DNA of 64,000 bases from Blautia schinkii. Lineage in GTDB: Bacteria; Bacillota; Clostridia; Lachnospirales; Lachnospiraceae. The stretch is from the NCBI RefSeq assembly GCF_013304825.1, contig NZ_JAAWUO010000004.1, forward strand, positions 62,001 through 126,000. Direction: 5' to 3'. Under the pieces are notes generated by a model, which ran no database searches, had not been told where the DNA came from, and saw only the letters and a list, made by a program, of their open reading frames with translations. The translations under genes and the position numbers were made by a program. The first letter of the stretch is position 1, and every line of letters starts with the position of its first letter. Shown piece after piece: positions 61,169 through 64,000 of the stretch.

Positions 61169-62710
61169 TTATTTCTCAACAAGAAGAGATTCTCCTGTCA
61201 TTTCCTTCGGCTGCTCCATTCCCATAAGCTGGATCAGAGTCGGAACGATGTCTGCAAGGCATCCGTTCTCGCGAAGTGTGTATTTCGGATCTGCGTTTAC
61301 AAGGATAAACGGAACCGGATTGGTTGTATGAGCTGTCCATGGCTCACCTGTCTCATAGTTTACAAGCTGCTCTGCGTTACCGTGGTCAGCGCAGATGAAG
61401 AGCTGTCCGTCAACCTCTTTGATCGCCTCTACAGCTTTTCCAACGCACTCGTCAACTGTCTCAACAGCCTTGATCGCAGCTGCCTCAACACCTGTATGGC
61501 CAACCATATCCGGGTTTGCAAAGTTGATGATGATCACATCATATTTTTCAGATTTGATCGCCTCAACAAGTTTCTCACAGACTTCCGGTGCACTCATCTC
61601 CGGCTGCATATCGTATGTCGGAACCTTCGGGGATTTCACAAGGATTCTGTCCTCTCCCTTGTTCGGCTCCTCAACACCGCCATTGAAGAAGAATGTTACG
61701 TGTGCATATTTCTCTGTCTCAGCAATACGAGCCTGTGTCATATCATGAGCTGCAAGGTACTCACCGAATGTATTGTGAAGAAGAACTTTGTGGAATGCTA
61801 CCTGTTTGTTCTGGATCGTATCATCATACTCTGTAAAGCATACGAAGGTAGTATCCAGTCTTTTAGCTCTCTCAAAGCCCTTGAAATCATCATCACAGAA
61901 AGCTCTTGTGATCTCTCTAGCACGGTCAGGACGGAAGTTAAAGAATACAACGGAATCCTTATCAGAAATTGTTGCAACCGGTTTGCCATCTTTCTCGATA
62001 ACTGTCGGAAGAACAAACTCATCTGTCTTGTCATCATCGTAGGAAGCCTGAACTGCAGCTGCAGCGTCTGTTCCTTTTACGCCTTCACCCTGTGTAAGAG
62101 CCTTGTATGCAAGCTCTACACGATCCCAGCGGTTATCACGATCCATTGCATAGTAACGTCCGGAGATCACTCCGATCTCACCAACGCCGATCTCTTTCAT
62201 CTTGGCTTCCAGCTGCTCTACGAATTCCTTACCTGATGCAGGCGGTGTGTCACGACCGTCCAGGAAGCAGTGTACGTAAACCTTCTTAAGTCCTTCTCTC
62301 TTAGCCATCTCAAGAAGTCCATAGAGATGTGTATTGTGGCTGTGTACACCACCATCAGAAAGAAGTCCCATGAAATGGATTGCGGAATCATTCTCTTTCG
62401 CATTCTTCATTGCTGCAAGAAGTGCTTCGTTCTTGAAGAAATCGCCGTCCTGGATCTCTTTTGTAATTCTTGTAAGCTCCTGGTATACGATGCGGCCTGC
62501 ACCCATGTTCATATGACCTACCTCGGAGTTACCCATCTGTCCATCCGGAAGGCCTACTGCAAGTCCGCTTGCATTGCCTTTTACAAACGGATAATCTTTC
62601 ATCAGTCCGTCCATAACCGGTGTCTTGGCCTCGTATACAGCATTTCCGTCATGTCTGTCATTCAGTCCATAACCATCAAGGATCATTAATACGGTTGGTT
62701 TTTTGCTCAT
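61169..62710 (-). CDS. gpmI: 2,3-bisphosphoglycerate-independent phosphoglycerate mutase
   Basis: 513 residues from the ATG at 62710 (AAGGGG upstream; an extension to 62752 is rejected). Alkaline-phosphatase-fold: VLMILDGYGLND, catalytic Ser62 in MGNSEVGHMN, FLDGRDTPPAS, NFRPDRAREIT, FADPDMVGHTG-type block (NFANPDMVGHTG) and CADHGNAEQL. Mn-dependent interconversion of 3- and 2-phosphoglycerate in glycolysis. Complete. Confidence 0.97.
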   Translation of the reverse strand: MSKKPTVLMILDGYGLNDRHDGNAVYEAKTPVMDGLMKDYPFVKGNASGLAVGLPDGQMGNSEVGHMNMGAGRIVYQELTRITKEIQDGDFFKNEALLAAMKNAKENDSAIHFMGLLSDGGVHSHNTHLYGLLEMAKREGLKKVYVHCFLDGRDTPPASGKEFVEQLEAKMKEIGVGEIGVISGRYYAMDRDNRWDRVELAYKALTQGEGVKGTDAAAAVQASYDDDKTDEFVLPTVIEKDGKPVATISDKDSVVFFNFRPDRAREITRAFCDDDFKGFERAKRLDTTFVCFTEYDDTIQNKQVAFHKVLLHNTFGEYLAAHDMTQARIAETEKYAHVTFFFNGGVEEPNKGEDRILVKSPKVPTYDMQPEMSAPEVCEKLVEAIKSEKYDVIIINFANPDMVGHTGVEAAAIKAVETVDECVGKAVEAIKEVDGQLFICADHGNAEQLVNYETGEPWTAHTTNPVPFILVNADPKYTLRENGCLADIVPTLIQLMGMEQPKEMTGESLLVEK

Positions 62711-62927
62711 AATTTTCCCCTTCTTATCTTTGATCGAAAATCTGCCGCCCACATTTCGCCGGGATCGTTCCTGCTTTCTGTGTCTGACAGAATTCTTTTG
62801 TTTTCCATTTTATATAGTACCAAAATCCAGGAATTTTGCAACGTTTTCTTTGATAAAAATTTATCCTGATACAAATTCCTCAAAACCGGATCTGCAAATT
62901 TCTGCGCTGATTTCCGTGGGAATTTTT

Positions 62928-64000
62928 TTAATTCTCATATACACGGATCATGGAAGAAATCTTTCTTACAGACGGGCTGTTCTCCAGCTCTTCCTTAACC
63001 TTGAAGAAAGCTCCCTCGCTTACCAGCTTGGTGATCACAACAACCTCTGCTGTATCCGGTCTCTTGCTCTCTTTCTGCATGATCTGTGCAACACTTGCCT
63101 GATATTTGGCAAAATACTCCAGAATCTCGGCAAGTACACCGCAGCGGTCCTCTACCTGAAGGCGGAGGAAGTAACGGTTATGAGTGTCTGCCATCTCTTT
63201 CACCGGAAGAGTCTTATAACAGGTGCAGCCTACACGTCCGCAGCAGTCTGCCTTCATATTGCGGACTACCTCAAATACATCACCCACAACAGCACTTGCT
63301 GTAGGAAACTCACCTGCTCCACGTCCGTAGAACATGGTATCTCCAACTGCATCACCGCGTACAAAAACAGCATTGTAGGAATCATTTACAGAAGCAAGCG
63401 GATGTTCTGCCGGAATCAGCATCGGGCATACATAAGCCTCAACACCGTCCTCCTGACAGCGCGCAACACCCAGCAGCTTGATCTCGCAGCCCATCTCCTT
63501 AGCATAACGGATATCTTTGGCTGTGATCCTGGTAATTCCTTCTATATGAACATTATCCAGAGTGATTCTGGAATTAAAAGCAACGGAAGCAAGAATCGCA
63601 ACCTTTCTTCCTGCATCGATACCTTCGATATCTGCCGTAGGATCTGCCTCTGCATATCCAAGTTCTGTCGCAAGGGCAAGGGCATCAGAAAATTCCATAC
63701 CCTCCTGGGACATCTTTGTGAGGATAAAGTTTGTGGTTCCGTTTACGATTCCCATAACTTCCGTCACATGGTTGGCCTCAAGGCTGTTCTTCAGCGGACT
63801 GATGATCGGAATTCCGCCGGCAACTGCTGCCTCGAATAAAAAGTCTTTCTGCGCCTCCCCTGCTGTCTCCAGGATCTCTTTTCCATGAACTGCAATCAGA
63901 TCCTTGTTAGCTGTTACTACATTCTTTCCTGCTCTCAATGCGGAAAGGATATATGTGCGTGCAGGCTCAATACCACCGATCAGTTCGATCACGATATCAA
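62928..64000 (-). CDS. hom: Homoserine dehydrogenase, C-terminal part
   Basis: Open on the minus strand from the right edge to a stop at 62928 (~357 codons); the NAD(P)-binding N-terminus lies beyond the window. DIVIELIGGIEPA, VVTANKDLIAVHG, FEAAVAGGIPII, GIVNGTTNFILTKM, GYAEADPTADIEGIDAGRK are the catalytic core; the end (YFLRLQVEDRCGVLAEI) is an ACT domain for feedback by threonine. Reduces aspartate semialdehyde to homoserine. Confidence 0.95.
   Translation of the reverse strand, partial: DIVIELIGGIEPARTYILSALRAGKNVVTANKDLIAVHGKEILETAGEAQKDFLFEAAVAGGIPIISPLKNSLEANHVTEVMGIVNGTTNFILTKMSQEGMEFSDALALATELGYAEADPTADIEGIDAGRKVAILASVAFNSRITLDNVHIEGITRITAKDIRYAKEMGCEIKLLGVARCQEDGVEAYVCPMLIPAEHPLASVNDSYNAVFVRGDAVGDTMFYGRGAGEFPTASAVVGDVFEVVRNMKADCCGRVGCTCYKTLPVKEMADTHNRYFLRLQVEDRCGVLAEILEYFAKYQASVAQIMQKESKRPDTAEVVVITKLVSEGAFFKVKEELENSPSVRKISSMIRVYEN

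Noticed and set aside
61046-62236. Long plus-strand frame of about 396 codons
   Set aside because: Antisense to gpmI; Cys/Leu-rich without domain motifs.

Overview
The window looks like the chromosome of a gut Firmicute of the Lachnospiraceae type (Blautia/Dorea/Ruminococcus-like; the genus is inference). Reasons: strong AGGAGG-type ribosome binding sites, A/T-rich intergenic hairpin terminators, GPH and AGCS transporters, a radical SAM remnant, an IS605-type element, EutS/PduU shell proteins and double old-yellow-enzyme flavoproteins. No rRNA, tRNA, CRISPR array or prophage was seen.

Layout. 1-4.4 kb: small glycan-use locus (partial GH3, GPH symporter, divergent AraC regulator, GH43). 4.6-5.6 kb: biotin uptake (bioY plus a CHY zinc-finger protein) behind a promoter overlapped by a BirA-like operator. 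5.8-9.7 kb: a decayed zone holding a radical SAM remnant without its cluster motif, a frameshifted TetR and a MATE gene with two deletions, around an intact degV-MFS pair. 9.9-11.4 kb: a ferredoxin-domain aldo/keto reductase and a small non-coding element with terminal inverted repeats.

11.35-24.4 kb is the most unusual region. One hybrid histidine kinase gene is followed by an IS605-type tnpA/tnpB insertion. Then comes an operon led by a c-di-GMP-I riboswitch with its own terminator: a solute-binding lipoprotein with a 5'-nucleotidase-like C-terminus, two hybrid histidine kinases, an HPt gene with two in-frame stops, and a response-regulator gene cut off just before its phospho-acceptor by the IS. 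The second kinase has 11 tandem CTGT/GACA units between its own predicted promoter and its ribosome binding site, which suggests phase variation.

24.5-31.7 kb: XRE regulator, a small operon of unknown proteins (one with a stop at codon 2), YtcJ-like amidohydrolase with an AGCS symporter, a satellite microcompartment set (EutP-like GTPase and two EutS/PduU shell proteins), and a NUDIX hydrolase. 32.1-46.3 kb: a quinate/shikimate locus with two AroE-type dehydrogenases, type I dehydroquinase, a chorismate mutase-shikimate kinase fusion, a TIM-barrel protein, two Fe-S/FMN/FAD ene-reductase-type proteins, two permeases and two paralogous LysR regulators, tied together by a repeated palindromic operator-like site. 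I infer catabolic or reductive use of imported quinate/shikimate. 46.3-64 kb: mostly housekeeping (YkgJ-like protein, topB, PhoB-type regulator, lipid kinase, PAP2, GT2, mutY, sfsA, HAD, two MATE exporters, L,D-transpeptidase, gpmI and a partial homoserine dehydrogenase).

A 27-28 bp interspersed sequence beginning GTTACTGTTCA recurs between genes, with related pieces at the 3' ends of genes.
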